Counted from the stretch's first letter, positions 1 to 13,255 are shown. The stretch: DNA of 60,000 nt from Membranipora membranacea (GCA_914767715.1 OU612067.1:16871001-16931000), one strand, 5' to 3'. The notes: generated by a model not told the origin, from the sequence alone. Made by a program: numbers and translations.

Positions 1-129
1 TTAGACGTACCAAAGGCTGTCTTGAAGCCTTATGCATAGACTCACATTACAAGCAAAAGACTTAGTATAATACACAATCCTTTCATTGTTTATGGAAATA
101 ATGTTATGTACCTTTCAGACTTGGGTTAG
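1..129. repeat. Terminal arm of a foldback DNA element
   Basis: The stretch contains a variant of the 3' end seen at 3300-3342, reading ATGTACCTTTCAG then GGGTTAG and ending at 129. Upstream of it, a segment like the arm of the 2300-3342 element (AAGGCTGTCTTGAAGCC, then ATGCATAGAC) is also present. I infer one terminus of a second, diverged member of the same family, cut by the window edge. Confidence 0.6.
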
Positions 130-2299
130 TTTCGTAATGGTAGTGTTGAAAAAGTACGGCAGAAGGAATAAAGCCGATGATTGAAAATCCCTAGTTCACT
201 TTAACACAATAAAAAAGGTACAGCTATAATTATAACACATCTAGCTAACTGCCCCACCCCCTCCAACCCACTGCAACCAATATCCTATTATTGACTCCGT
301 TATCCCTTAAAATGATGCCTCTCCATTTTTATACCACACTACGTATCACCCATAATTTTCACTTGATCTTATCCAAAGCATGGCAGTTGCTGGATCTTGA
401 ATTGACTATACCATCATCCCTTCAAAGTTCTGGCCCTATTTATTTATGACATAGTTAAAAATCTATTCAACACTGATAGGACACCTCATCTCACTATTTT
501 TTTCTCTTCAAAGATATATTATCTCTCATTGTTTTGCGAATAATCTATCTTCATTTTAACTTATCTTCATTCACAAGCTCTCTTTTCTCCTCTCCTCTAT
601 TCAGAAAACATTCCGCTAATGGAATGAAAAAGACCGCCTGTAGCGGCTCCCTGGCTATTTGCCTATATCACGGAGTTATTGTATAGGCTATTTATACTCT
701 ATTATTAACTCTTAACTCATGACACTAAGAAGTTTGTAAATAAAAGGTGGCAAGAATGAAGATGTTTGGATTCAAAAATAGTAGTTCAAAAATTAAAGTG
801 TAGCCATTATTTGCAGGTACATTTAGATAAATCTGATGACAGTAAAACAAGGTTATCAGTAACAGAAAAATATCAAATAGTTAAATCAACAATAAAATTA
901 AGACATACCTTTTAGCGTTTTTTACCAGAGAGTGTTAATTCCATAATCCATATACAGTATTAAGAGTTTGTTTTAGTGTGGATAGATGACGTTTGTATAT
1001 GAATTAAGGAACCAGATACGAGAAGATGATGTATGTCATGATAGAAAAAGTTTTGAGAGGAAAATGTGGCTTTTCGGTGTGCCGTCTTCTCCAAAACTGG
1101 TTTATCAATTGAATTGGGGCAACAGCTTGTGGTGTGTCATAATGTGAAGCCTCACAAAAACAAAATATAGGATTAACTATACTACAGCCATCAAAACATC
1201 TATGATTCACTGACCACTATTCAAGAGCATTTGATAACTGAGTTTCATTATTTATTTATTTATTTACACATGCTAGTGGTTATGAATAGTAAAATTGTGT
1301 AATTATTTTGGGTCATCAAGTTAAAATTTGTGAGTTGAAAAATTCTCTACACCGCCAATAGTATACCACAAGTGTAATATCAAAAAAATAATAAAAAAGG
1401 GTTTGTCAGCCAAATGTGTGCATGTATGATGGTCTTTAATGTATTTGAAGCTGTCATACCAACCCCACAAATCATAGACCCACTGTTCATGTGCACTCCA
1501 AATAAAATATGTATACTTTATGAACCCGTTCGACCGCTATGATGCATGCCTTCAGTTTTCATCGACTATATGTAAAACATTATGCTGTAGTTAAGCCTTG
1601 TGGCTAATGCTGTAGAATTTGCATAATTGAGCCAAATATTGCTTTGCACTGGTACCAATAGTATTTGAGACTTACTCACTACCCCCCCCCCCCTCTCCCT
1701 GCAAGCTCCACCCCTTCCACCCTCCCTGCTCCCTGGATATATTAAGACTATAATTGCTGAGTTGCATACTCCTTTCTAAGTAGAAGATAACTCTGAATTC
1801 CGATGTCATATCGATCAAATCTAACCATTGTCAAAATGGTAATTTCATGTCTTTGGTCTACATATCACATGATTTGTGTCAACCGGAAGTTAACGCCCAC
1901 TCAACAGGTTTTTCTCAGAAATTTGCCAAGGAGTTTTCCTTGATTACATATCTTTAGCAGTAGCACTGAACTAGCTGCTGTCATACACCATGGTACTATA
2001 TTGCCATATTGTGTCACTCATCAAATACACTCCATATGATGCACTTAAGTTGTGCTGTAGTGAGTCACAGCAAGACACTAGACTGTAAAAAGGATAATCT
2101 TGCTTATTTTTTATTAAATGTGAATTTAAGAGTAAATAATAGAACGCATTCGGCAAACCATAACCACATGAGTAACCCTGACCCTGTTACTCCTTGGGTA
2201 TGCATAACACAACTGTCAGTAGAACTAGAAATAAGTAGTCAAGATGCCTAAGGTAGTTAGTAATTAGTAATAAATGTTAGGAACTGGGACACTTCAAAA
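130..2299. other. Gene-free stretch
   Basis: I found no coding exon with splice sites, no RNA gene and no recognisable protein similarity here. The only visible structure is low-complexity sequence: a TATT run near 1250 and a C tract at about 1681-1693. Short open frames in this region have no codon bias or motif that would support them. Confidence 0.5.
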
Positions 2300-3342
2300 C
2301 TAACCCTGTTCTGAAAGGTACATAAGTTAATCCATAAAAATCAAAGGTATTTGGGTGTATAGTATAGATATCCACTCTAGTTTGTGGTATGGGTCTATGC
2401 ATTAGGTCTCAAGACAGCCCTACTACGTCCCAAAACTGCCTCACAACGTCTTAAGACGTCCCAAATCTGCTCTACAACATCTCAAGACTGCCTCACAGCA
2501 TCTCGATACTTTCTTACAGCGTCACCGAGACTGCCCAACAACACGTCTTATGAGTCTTCATGCACCCATTGCATCCATTCAGATCTAATAAACAAATTGT
2601 AATAATGCAGTAGTGGTCATATATATTAGATGTCGCCTTCCTTGAAGACATTTGTTGGCCCAGCACAGGCATACAAGGCCTACCACCATTCTTACAATTT
2701 GTTTATCCGGTTCAGTTTTGAATGGATACCTTGACCAGTCACTACCGTTGCCATTAACCATAATACTGCATGCAATATGTTTATGTGAACATATCTTTCG
2801 CATTACCATGATCCCTCTCTTGGCAGGGTGTAAATAAGGTCTAGCTGGCAAGAACAGGTCGAGACATGCTAGTATATACATACTGCTGCAGTGGCTGACC
2901 AGAATACATGTTTGTCTGTACCCGCCCCTAGGTACTGCCACAGGTACCCACTGAGATGATGTCTTTTGTAGATGTGACTTTTAGTTCTACAGGGGTGGCC
3001 AGTACACTCTCCCGACTGCCACAAGGCAGTAAGGGATGTCGGGTTAGTCGCCGGCGGCCCGATCAATGTTACAGGTAGTACCGGATTCATGGTTACCGGT
3101 AACAGATGACACACCTGACCTGACCTACCAGTCGCCACCAACGGGTGCATAAAAGCCTATAATGTTTTGGGACAGTCTTGATATACTGTAGAGCAGTTGT
3201 GAGGCAGTCTAAAGATGTTGTAGGGCGGTCTTGAGGCATCTCTCACACCACAAACAGAACACCCAGGTGGATATCAATAGGCCTAAGCCCAAACTTTCAA
3301 TTTTCAGGTACTTATTTTATGTACTTTTCAGAACTGGGTTAG
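2300..3342. mobile_element. 1.04-kb foldback (long inverted repeat) DNA transposon
   Basis: The ends are inverted copies: the left starts CTAACCCTGTTCTGAAAGG and the right ends CTTTTCAGAACTGGGTTAG. The inverted arms run about 280 bp at left (2300-2578) and about 200 bp at right (3140-3342), and both contain a degenerate direct repeat of roughly 21-30 bp built on TCAAGACTGCCTCACAAC (2400-2545; reverse strand 3165-3240). The centre, 2580-3140, has no long ORF and is itself partly self-complementary. No transposase is visible, so it is non-autonomous. I could not identify a convincing target-site duplication. Confidence 0.75.
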
Positions 3343-4285
3343 AAGGCATAATGAACTAAAACGTATGTCCAGCAGAACTATACAGTAAGAAATCCACTGA
3401 GGATACCAAACTTATTAAGTCCTAACAGTGAACTTTGCCAACAGTTGGCTCCTGGCTAGACCAGGCTAGCATTTTATATATGACTGGAAGAGGGAGCACA
3501 ACAAACCCTAGGGTTAGTTGTGCTAAAAATGTGTGTGGTAAAATGGCCATCCACCACACAAATCTCCAAAATGGGCATCTATTTTGCAAACTCATCTGAA
3601 AATAAGCCCATCTGAATGCCAAATACCCATCTGAGTCTGTTTTATCACAGCAAAGCGTTCTGGAGAGGTTTTCCGACCTGATGATGAGTGTCTAAAAACC
3701 ATCATCTTATGTAACAAGTCCATACACTCCTATGAAAGCTGAAACAGCGTCTGTTATAGTGCCTGTTCAAAACAGTAGCTATTGTCAATAAACAATATGG
3801 AGCCGACCGGTCTAGTCCTTTTTCATTGACTCTTTCTCCTCCCAACTACCAACTTCACTGGTAGGGAGCCCACTGTGACTAGACATACAATTATCAATCA
3901 GAGGGGCTTTGAATTAAAAACAGCCAAAATCCCATTCCGATCGCTCACCATGTTAACGATCAGCTCATTTGGCTAGCAACATAGCCTCAGAGTCGTAGCA
4001 TCTTCAAGGAATACCACACCAACAAAGATGTCAATTAATTTAATTGTTACAGCTTTGTAGCAAAATAGGTTTAGCATTCAAGTACCATCTTCAACTAACG
4101 AGTATAAAACATGTACATACCACTTTGCTCAACCACATATTTTGCTGCACACTCCATCATAGAGGAGGGATCAATCCAGTAATAAATGATGCAGCACCCC
4201 TACATCATCCTCCACCATCACCTGTGACAATGTATTTACGAGACAACCTTTTGTTCTTTGGTTTTCTGTTGTACATAGAAAAAGT
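3343..4285. other. Gene-free stretch upstream of the sulfotransferase
   Basis: No coding exon is visible. A polypyrimidine tract and AG at 4270-4278 lie just before the sulfotransferase start codon. A 5' untranslated exon may therefore lie somewhere in this stretch, but I cannot place it. Confidence 0.4.
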
Positions 4286-7200
4286 ATGGCTTCTGCAGAA
4301 AGGACGAAAAATGTGTTGCCTGAGGAGCTCAAGGACCACAAGATGGCTGCCAAGTATGAGTTTCATGACTATGATGAGGAATCAGGTGAGGGGAAAGAGA
4401 GGATATAAGCAATTATTGCCTACATTTTCCTTGTTCATGCCGACCTTTTCCTGTTAAAGACCATCAATCATTTAATAGTACTGGTCTACTTGATAACATA
4501 CTTTTTACAAATTCACCTGATTCATTACAGTATTTGTTTTATGCTTGGTCTTAATGTCATTTATGACTTGATCAGCAAAAAAAAATGATATTATCATTAT
4601 TGTTGTGTCACACCTCTAGTACTGTAAAAGGGGCCATCCATTTTTATACCTATGTATTATTGTCACAAAACCTTCCGAATGGCTCTGTGGCAACGATCAC
4701 TGATAATCATTTTAGTGTCAATCCCATCCAGTTGTATATGTCACATCTAGATGGGTTTGTGAGTCAATTAATATTTTGCTGTTTTAAAATCATCGTCTTC
4801 ATTAGCAACACTGACCGCCACAAGCAGATGCCTATTTAGTAACATCCCTGCTCACTTGAGGCATCCACTAATTAACAAATAAGCTACCAATATAAATGAA
4901 CTTGCCAATATATGTACTTCGTAAAATTCAGTGGTATTTTTGCACCGCAAACATGCTAACAGCTTGCCCTTGTTTGTATAACTAATGTATGACCATATGA
5001 AAGAGCTTTTCAGTCAACACATTGTAATTTGTCTTTGACAAAAATAATGAATAAATTGAATCTTAATTCTTAACTTTTCTTACACTTTTACAGGGTTATT
5101 TAAGCCACTCAACAGACACGATTTTATAGTCACCAGACCTCATGCAAAATTTGCAATCACAACTTACTTCAATACCAACCACGACCCCTTCCCAGATCTA
5201 GAGGAGAATACGATGGATGAGGGAGATATTCTATTATGCTCTCCTCAAAAAACAGGTTTGTATAACTGCTACACAGCAAATGACACTCTCTTATTAACAC
5301 CTAAATATTTGATCGATATGATTGTTTTGGTCTGCTGCTAGCACAATATTGCCGTAACTGGATAATGGCAATTCGTTATCAACCGCATCTCAAAGCCACT
5401 ACGGTTTCAGCAACCCTGGAAAAGTTAGAGTTCTTAAATACCAGCTTGTCATTTTTTTTCAAGGTTATTTTGGACAACAAGAGACCTTTTTTAAGAGATT
5501 GTTCATAAATTTATCACACTTATCTTGAAGACTACCGAAAGCGAAAAGACATATATATATAGCCTGGCAGCTAGTTCTGCAGCAGTTATGCAATATTTTT
5601 ACACTGGAAAAGTCTCCAGCACTTCTGGGTAAAAATTATGTATAGTGTTAGAAATTGTCCCCCTTGCGCATCTATGAGGTATTAAGGTAGTATGTACTGT
5701 ACAAACCCAATAAGCTACCACTTTTATCTGAGTTAGAAAACTGTCATAGGCTGAATTTCTCAACAAAGGTTAATGAACGAAGTCTCTTGTCAATTAATAA
5801 AGTCATATTTATTTTATTTTAGATTTATGCGGAAAGCATAAGTAATTAAAATTATGTGGAAGTTGTAGCTTTATATTAGTGGTTGCCTACATCTAGTGAA
5901 TTCCTCTGATGTGTGTTTATAGGTACTCACTTAGCTTACGAGATGATCAGGATGCTTGTGACTGGGAATACTGAGTATAAGAAAAACCCAAAAGATGAAA
6001 CCTGGATTGAAATTCACCCGTACGCAGAGGTGATGAAAACAGAAAAACCCAGGATTCTAAACACGCATCTAATGCTGAGCTGGCTTCCTCCCAACTTCAG
6101 GTAACTAACAGAACACATACACATATTTATATATTATATTTATTTATTATTATTATTATTTATTTATTTATATATGTATAACATCAATTGCTCTTATCCA
6201 TCCCCGTGTGGATTCCGGGCTGACCTGTGGTTTATTCGAAAGCTCATATGAAGTTTGAAGTTTGTTTATTGCCTAAATTCTAATATTCATCCTGTGATGG
6301 ATGGATAGATTTATTACTATCATAGACAAAAATTTGTCACAAAATACGTTGTTAATACTGACAAGAAAGAAAAACATGGAAAAAATCAGATCTCTGTTGT
6401 ATAAAAAGTTTTTTAGAATAGTATATTATTAAGTGTATGTATGAGATGTCTTAAAAAGCTGTCTCTACCCCATGTACCCCGATATTTAACGGTGTGGTAG
6501 CGACCTGAGGGGCATTTAGTTAGAAAGTCATTGATAGGTTGATAGCATCTAATGTACGGCACATTATGGAAAAATTAAAATAAAAGGAGTTTGAGCTGCA
6601 TTAGTTGAAAAATCGCATATTAAATTCAAAAAAGGTATTTTGTCTTCTGGTTGTTCTACACTTGGATGGCCTATATTTATCTATTTTTGCTCTATGAGCA
6701 GATTTTCTGTTTTGTGTTTATTTTAATACTCTATTGCAATTCAAATTTTGAAAGTTAGATTTTTTATATTACAGGAGGTTTGATACTAAAGTCATCGTGA
6801 CTATGAGAAACCCTAAAGATGCCTTTGTATCCTATTTTCATCACACAATGAATAGTGAACGCCCTGAAGCTGATAAACTCCAAGCTTGGCCGGAGTTTTT
6901 TAATTGGCTATTGCACTGCAAAACAGGTGAGATATGGCGACTGCTTAGTCTATATTTAGATCATGTGTTTTTGGTTTGGTTTGGTTAGGAAATGCGTTGC
7001 AATGGTAGTTTAGTGTTGGACAGTTTGCTCGCCATTTTGGTGATGTGATTGAGGACGGCTTTTTCCTTTTCAGTCAGGTGTTCATATATTACTGGCAGAT
7101 GGTGCATGATGTTACTCTCGATAAAGGTTCGGTATCATGTGATGGCCAGTTTTTCAGATGTACCAAGGAATCTTAGTTTTCGCAAAATGTAATGTTATTG

Positions 7201-8621
7201 TCTCGAACCTAGGTGTATAGATGACCTAGGTGTATATTTTAAACAACGTGATAAGACAAAGCCTCTCACAACTGAGCAAGGATAAACACTGTGAGACAAG
7301 GAGCTGTAATATATTTATAATATTTATCATATACTTTTCAACTGTTTTAGCAACCCTTCTTTTCTTTGTTGTAGTTAGCTGGGCTTCCTATTTACCAATG
7401 TATGCAGATATCTGGGATAACCACAGGAATGACCCAAATATCCTCATTGTTTTCTTTGAAGACCTGAAGAAAGTAAGATATGAAAATAAATTATTTACTT
7501 TATTTAAAATAGTGAGTTTCAAATCACGTGAGTTGTTCTGATGTCTGCTCGGCTGAAAGATGGTCTGGTGGGCCAGATATTTGTATTCTAACTGAATCAT
7601 ATCATTATGCAACATATTACGTGTACATGTATGTAAGAACAAACTGTACAGGGAGGGCCCTTGTCTCTCTTAAATGCTGTTTCCATTTAGGTTTTTTACA
7701 AGTAATTTCGAATTTGAAGCATGGTTTATGGGAAGAACCTTGTATTGGTGTTGAGAAGAAGCAGGGAGAAGTGTTACAATCTGCCTGCAGGGAGTTTGGG
7801 ACCAAACTCCCTGCTGCCTGTATCCTTTAAACAGAGTTGTCTTCTTTTAACTCATGGGAAGACAATGCATCCTTTATGCTGAGTGAGTTAAAATTCTATA
7901 CTGTTATCAGGATGAATCAATCAAGAGTATTGCCGAGCACATTGGAGTTACCTGCTCTCCAGAGCTGTTAGATGCCATCAAGGGTGCGTTAAATATCGAT
8001 AAGATGAGAGAAGTGAGAGGGAAATGGGAAGGTGAACTGTTTTACAGAAAAGGTATGCAGGGGGTCAATAAGAAGCAGCCAAAATCGCAATCTGAGTTAG
8101 CGATACCTGCTAGGGTCTCGTTTTCAAATCGCTCAGTCATTGATGGAACGATGAGTGAGCGATTTGGGAACGAATTTGTCTAATTGAAAGACCAAGTAAG
8201 TGATAAATTTTAGCGATGTGATAGTGATAAATTGCTTTAGTAAAGCATCGCTCTTTCTAATTGAAATACCCCCTGATGTCTAAATGTAATAAAGTGGCCA
8301 GTGCAATGTTGAAAGCTTTGAGACCCCTATACTTCATCAAAACAACTTGTTGAATGGCTGATCAAATACCAAAGGCAATTTAAGACAATCAGTTTTACAA
8401 TTGAGGGATACATTTATTCATCTCATGTCTGATCATAAAAAGAGCTAAGCATAATTTCAGACATCTAATATTAATGGTCTGCTACACTACACCCTATCCA
8501 TATTCATTCAGGTCAGGTTGGGGATTGGAAGAATTGGTTCACGGTTGCTCAAAACGAAGAATTTCACAGAATTTATGACGAATGGAACAAGGGAAGACAA
8601 ATCCCATTTAGGTTCGACTAG
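4286..8621 (+). CDS. Cytosolic sulfotransferase (SULT family), seven exons
   Basis: Exons: 4286-4385, 5094-5255, 5923-6100, 6775-6926, 7375-7472, 7911-8052, 8512-8621. They total 942 nt, giving 313 aa, close to the usual 285-300 aa of animal SULTs. The enzyme should transfer sulfate from PAPS to a hydroxyl or amine of a small molecule in the cytosol; the acceptor cannot be predicted. Visible motifs: the 5'-phosphosulfate loop SPQKTGTHL (83-91, Lys86), catalytic His136 in RILNTHLML, the 3'-phosphate site RNPKDAFVSY (Arg157, Ser165), and the C-terminal RKGQVGDWKNWFT (276-288), which is the family signature. No signal peptide or membrane segment is present. The P-loop departs from the common PKSGTTW form, with Gln-Lys-Thr and His replacing Trp. 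The 33-aa N-terminal exon is longer and more charged than in vertebrate SULTs. All introns keep the frame. Function as a SULT is firm; the subfamily is not. Confidence 0.93.
7787..7814. repeat. 13-bp-arm hairpin in a sulfotransferase intron
   Basis: GCAGGGAGTTTGG at 7787-7799 is followed after two bases by its exact reverse complement at 7802-7814. It lies in the intron between the fifth and sixth sulfotransferase exons. There is no run of T after it that would suggest a termination role, so I record it only as a hairpin. Confidence 0.7.
8118..8173. repeat. Imperfect hairpin in the last sulfotransferase intron
   Basis: The left arm TCGTTTTCAAATCGCTCAG and the right arm CTGAGTGAGC-like sequence ending GATTTGGGAACGA are inverted, with arms of about 24 bp and a short loop. 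It is probably the core of a small MITE remnant. Confidence 0.5.
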
Positions 8622-9599
8622 CTAGAAAAATAACCTCATGTGATGCGCTAAACCCACTACGCAATACGCATCACTGGTTGAATAGCTCAGGACAGATTTC
8701 AGCTACATCAGCACAACATATCGCAAAGGACAGACATGGAACCCAACTCCAATTCCAAAACTTCCAAAATAGTTGCTCATGATGTCAGCTAGAAATTTAT
8801 AAATTTTATGCATTTCAAATGGCTGTGTCGACTGGTGCTATAGCTGTTACTTTTTACCATTCTATGCAATGTATATACTATATAGTATTTACTTTTGAGT
8901 TTATTTTATTGATTTTATACTATTTAATTGATACTATGGCATATAAAATGCCTGGGGAAAAACAACTTTTATCCCAGATAGACAGACTTTAAGACTTTGT
9001 ACCCAGATCCTTCCCGAACCAAGCTAATGATAATAGTTAGAAACTGATATACTACGTAGAATGGTACTGTCAACTGGTGCTATAATTATAATTCCACTGT
9101 CTTTTATTATATACTATAAACATTATACTCTACTAGACAACTGTATTGACCGAAAGAAACATTTTTTTACTACTTCCAACCTTTTCAACTACTTTTGACA
9201 GGGTCATACAATTTCCGTTATAGTACAACTATGGAGTATGAGCCTGGTTAACTGTGCAGCAGTTGTCATTGAGTGTGAAGGATGGCCAAGCAATAGTATC
9301 ACCCCCCCCCCCCCTATATGTTGAGGAGCCAATCACTCACAATCTGCAAAAATCATTGCATAAAGATGTCCTGACAGAAGTGTTGTTTCCTATTCATTAC
9401 TGGCCCTTGAGAAATGAGCAGTCTACAATTATGACTGAGGCTATGTTTGCTGAGGAGTGTTTTTGAGGCTGGAAGAATAAATTTATACTGGACTTGACAC
9501 ACAACCCACGCAGCACCAATCAATCGCCAGTGAATAACAAGCACAATCACCAACTAAGCCGTGTTGCTGTCCCCAAAATAAAGAATGGGTTGATGGTAC
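8622..9599. other. 3' flank of the sulfotransferase and gene-free spacer
   Basis: The first few hundred bases are presumably the sulfotransferase 3' UTR. The rest shows no exon. A 14-bp C tract occurs at about 9301-9314. An open frame across 9254-9466 runs through this homopolymer and has no splice or similarity support. Confidence 0.4.
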
Positions 9600-11734
9600 T
9601 GATTAGCAGCCCAGCTATTTGGTGTAAAGGGGTTATTGGCGCACACATGACCAATCACTGAGACCTCTGGTAATGCTGTCCAGCCAGGATCAATGCAAGG
9701 AGGCTTTGCCAAACTCAATGACAATCTTTTCTCAATTAATCACCATAAAATCTTCCATTGGACAATCTACAACCAATAGCAGCTTGATGATGTCAAAACC
9801 ACTCTCTATCAGTCTTCATAAGTCTTGTTAGAAACACCAGGCAAGCACACAAACTTCGAGGTTAGGTTAAGTCTGATTAAACTGTGATTAATGTCTTGGA
9901 AATAAGGATGAGCACATACCACATATTATTTTTTTTACTCTTTTGCAATGATAAAACTTGGTTGAAGCAAAGAAATATGTGAAGCAAGACAGAGAGATTG
10001 CTGTTGTTTAGACAATCTCCTCTGGACAAAGTGCATCAGTAAAGAATGAAATGCCATCTTGATAATATTGGGCTTGCGACTGCATCATTACGAAACTTGT
10101 GCATTGCAGAAAATTACATGGTCAGAAAGCAAAAGTATAGACAGCAAAATATTCAGTCAAGCCATGCAGGACTCGCTGTTTATCGTATTCCTTGGTGCGC
10201 AGCCCATGGGTTTGTTGGTGACTTGGCTGAGTGTTTTTCTTCTCTCCCGACTCATTGCATTGTTGTTGGCAAAACAGTAATAGATTTGAACATCAATATT
10301 CTAGTGGAGAAATTTTCATTGAAACTCGGTGATACTGATGAAAAAATGTTTATTTAAATTAATGATAGACAATCCTTGGTATGGCTTCACCATATGGCTT
10401 CACCATATATCACCTTCTAGTCAACACTCTTGTAAACAATGTCAGGCAACATTAAAAGTCTTTTACAATTAATATAAACTTATTAGATCATTTGCCTGTT
10501 TGTTTTGAGGTTTGACAAAATTTTTGATTCTGCCATCTCTTCCCGGAACACGGCGGACTAGGTGAGAAATTAAAAGCCTTCAATTATAAGAGATTAACTC
10601 TAAAAGCTAAGGGTCATCAGAGGGACAATAGCGAAGGAAACAAAGACATAAGAGCGTCTCAAGGATTTATATCAAATTTTGGAAACAAATTGAGGTGTCA
10701 AATTAATAGTGTCAGCGTAATATCATAAATTGTGGACAACCTAGCTTGTTTGACACCATCTTCAGAGCCTGCCAGAATTGCACGGGCAATAATTATTAAG
10801 CTCAGTCAGACTCAGAAACATAATGCCATTAGTTTTAAAAATGATAATATATGTTACTTTTTTAAATGCTGTATATGATTAAAAATATCTAAAACTGAGC
10901 ATTTGATAATTCTGCCTCTATTGTAGACTTTATACAAAAGATATGAAATAATGGTTTCAGATTTGTGCATAATACTCTTTTTGAAAATTCATGTCGGATT
11001 TATTATGAACTTTTATTAACCACCGATCAATGCATGAAGTACGACAGTTGTTAACAGAGGTTTCTATATCTCTTGCAGTGTTATACTGAATAGAAAGCCA
11101 AGGTAACAGTCGCGTCATTTTTTAATATTCAAAAGCTCTCTAAAATTCCCTTCATTAATACTCCTATCAAAACTTTCTCAACAGAACTTTTAATATCTTT
11201 AAAATCAAAAACAAGCTGTGACACTTCAAAATAAAAATTAAAAAGTTTGAAAAAGCCAATAACAATCCATAATAAGTACCTATGGCGACTAAAAAAATTG
11301 GCATTGTGGTAACTACAGCTTGTGGGAGTGGGGACTTGTGCTCAGACGGCAGTTTTGGGGGGGGGGGTGGCTGGTCCTATGTATCCTTGTTAGAGCTTCG
11401 TGGGTCTGTCGAAACTAGACCAGATAGAATTCCATGGTTGCAGATCTCACTGTCACAGGCTGTTTGCTGTTCAACCAGATAAAACAGTGTGTGGTTTCCT
11501 TTGCTTTATTCATTTTTACACATTTATACATTGAGAGAATTATGAAACTGATAAATTCGCAAATTGCCAAGCACTTAATGTCACCCACATGGGGATTTAT
11601 ATAATCCTTACCCAAGTGTCACTATTATATATAGTGGACATGTAGTCTCTTGATTTGTCTAAAATTAGCCAATTAGCTCTCTACCATTGGTTTCAAGGTC
11701 GTTTCTTAAGAACAATAAATCATTGTTTACTGCA

Positions 11735-11884
11735 TTTCATTGGCTTATGACCAGAAGGATTAGGTAAAAGTAATGACTATGGAAAGTATATAAACTGACA
11801 CAAGTAATATCTGTGGATAGCATACTAGCCGACATCTCAGTGATTACATGATCTTGGAGTTCAAAGTTCAAAAACAGATACAAG
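11735..11884 (+). promoter_or_regulatory. Promoter and 5' non-coding exon of secreted peptide gene 1
   Basis: The block contains an inverted CCAAT box (CATTGGCTTATGA), AGAAGGATTA, then a TATA box TATATAAA at 11787-11794. The stretch ACATCTCAGTGATTACATGA and TTGGAGTTCAAAGTTCAAA follows and ends at a consensus donor after 11884. Every one of these elements recurs in the same order before gene 2. I infer a start site near 11815-11820 and a short untranslated first exon ending at 11884. Confidence 0.7.
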
Positions 11885-12289
11885 GTAGTTTATTTTAGAC
11901 AATCTCATCTTGCTTGGCGGCGAAATCAACTACGTACAAAATTTTATAAAATTACAATAAATTTTATTTTTACATTATTATAAGCGACTCGACAACAATT
12001 TGAAATATTTGTTTCCATAAATTTGACAGTGAAAAAACAATAGTTTTCCCTGTCTTTTGTATACAGAGGTCTGACTACATGATGTAGCAGTACATGGTCT
12101 TAAATGATTACATGCTTGATCGGTGAATAAAATGGATAAATAATAATAAAATATGTAAAAAATTTTGTTTCATGTGGTGAATCTTTTATGAGTTTTTGAG
12201 GTGCATGCATCCAAAGTAACCCGCACTGAGCAGTTTTTTTGCTTGCTTCCAAACTCCCTCTGATACACTTCTTCATCAATTATTTGTAG

Positions 12290-13255
12290 ATGAATTTTAT
12301 TATAATATTAACGATTACATTAATGATGATTGCAACTGGCATGTGCAGCTCACGAAGCAGAAGGAGTTGTAAGTGTGTTACATTCTTATTTCAAAATTTG
12401 AGCTGTTTCTTGAACATAAGTTGATAGAGCATGCGCATACCATTGGTATAAAATTTACAAACTCACTTCAATGTAGTCTAGGTGCTCAGACAGCACCAAT
12501 GCGAGTTAGTGGCATTACATTATCAGCCATCCAATTCCACCAATTGGAATTGTAATTGGGTGGTTGAATTCGCATCGGCGCCATCTGAGCACTTAGAATA
12601 ACTGAAATGAAGCATGACCTGCATTGAGGCTGCCTGGAAACAGCTTAATATCCATAGACATCTACAAAAAAGAAAAAAATTGTCCAAATTTCAAACACTA
12701 TCAGTCTGTTATCTTTGATGTGCTTACATCATCATAATATGCATGTTACTTTAAGTGCCTAAACTGTGACTAGAACGAGATAGCTGGTAGTGGCATTTCA
12801 TTATCAACCACTTTCCCAACAAGTGATTGATAATGAAATGCCACTACCAGCTATCTCGACACTGTTTAATTGCTTAAACTATATGTATGTTAATGTGTGT
12901 GAAGTCAGCAAATTATTTTTGATCTACTTCGATAATACATTTGAGAAAACCTCAACAAGTAAATTATTTTTACATTTTAGCTCAGCCTGATTGTCCATCC
13001 GGTAGAGATGAGATATGGTACCCGTGCGGTCAACCAAACAGCAACCCCAACTGTACCCACCCACTAGGTCAGCCTAACACAGGAAACTGCTTAATGTGCT
13101 GCCTGCCTATCTGCCCTCACCCCTACCATCACCGCTCGACTAATTATCCTACATCAAGGTATGAATGCTTCCCCCGTGGAGTAAATCTTAACGGATTCTG
13201 TTGTAAAAGAAAACCCATCACTATTATGCTAGAGAGAAAGGAAATTGAAGGGTAG
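12290..13255 (+). CDS. Secreted ten-cysteine peptide, copy 1
   Basis: Coding exons 12290-12368 and 12981-13255 are joined in phase 1 and encode 117 aa. The first exon is a signal peptide: a hydrophobic run of about 17 residues (IIILTITLMMIATGMC) then a short basic stretch, SSRSRRS. The second carries the whole mature domain, opening DCPSGRDEIWYPC and closing FPRGVNLNGFCCKRKP, with ten cysteines in the pattern C, C, C, C, CC, C, C, CC. It is rich in Pro, His, Asn and Tyr. The start is supported because the upstream acceptor (TTATTTGTAG) directly abuts the ATG, and the same arrangement occurs in both paralogues. AATAAA lies at 13324-13329. I do not recognise the family: the spacing differs from big defensins, Kazal, WAP and EGF domains. 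A host-defence or ligand role is possible but is only an inference from size, secretion, disulfides and tandem amplification. Confidence 0.85.
12477..12598. mobile_element. Small foldback element (MITE-like) in gene 1 intron
   Basis: The left arm TCTAGGTGCTCAGACAGCACC and the right arm GGCGCCATCTGAGCACTTAGA are inverted and imperfect, with an inner palindrome (CAATTCCACCAATTGGAATTG). The whole lies in the intron between the signal-peptide and mature-peptide exons of gene 1. The introns of genes 2 and 3 lack it. Confidence 0.6.
12776..12858. mobile_element. 83-bp hairpin element in gene 1 intron
   Basis: CGAGATAGCTGGTAGTGGCA at 12776 is repeated inverted and ends at 12858. The arms are about 32 bp and essentially perfect, flanking a short loop. 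Paralogous introns lack it, which suggests a recent insertion or in-place inverted duplication. Confidence 0.7.

Noticed and set aside
12981-13255. Peptide family as big defensin or another named antimicrobial fold
   Set aside because: The cysteine count is ten and the spacing, with two CC pairs, does not match big defensins, beta-defensins, Kazal, WAP or EGF patterns as I know them. I left the family unnamed.
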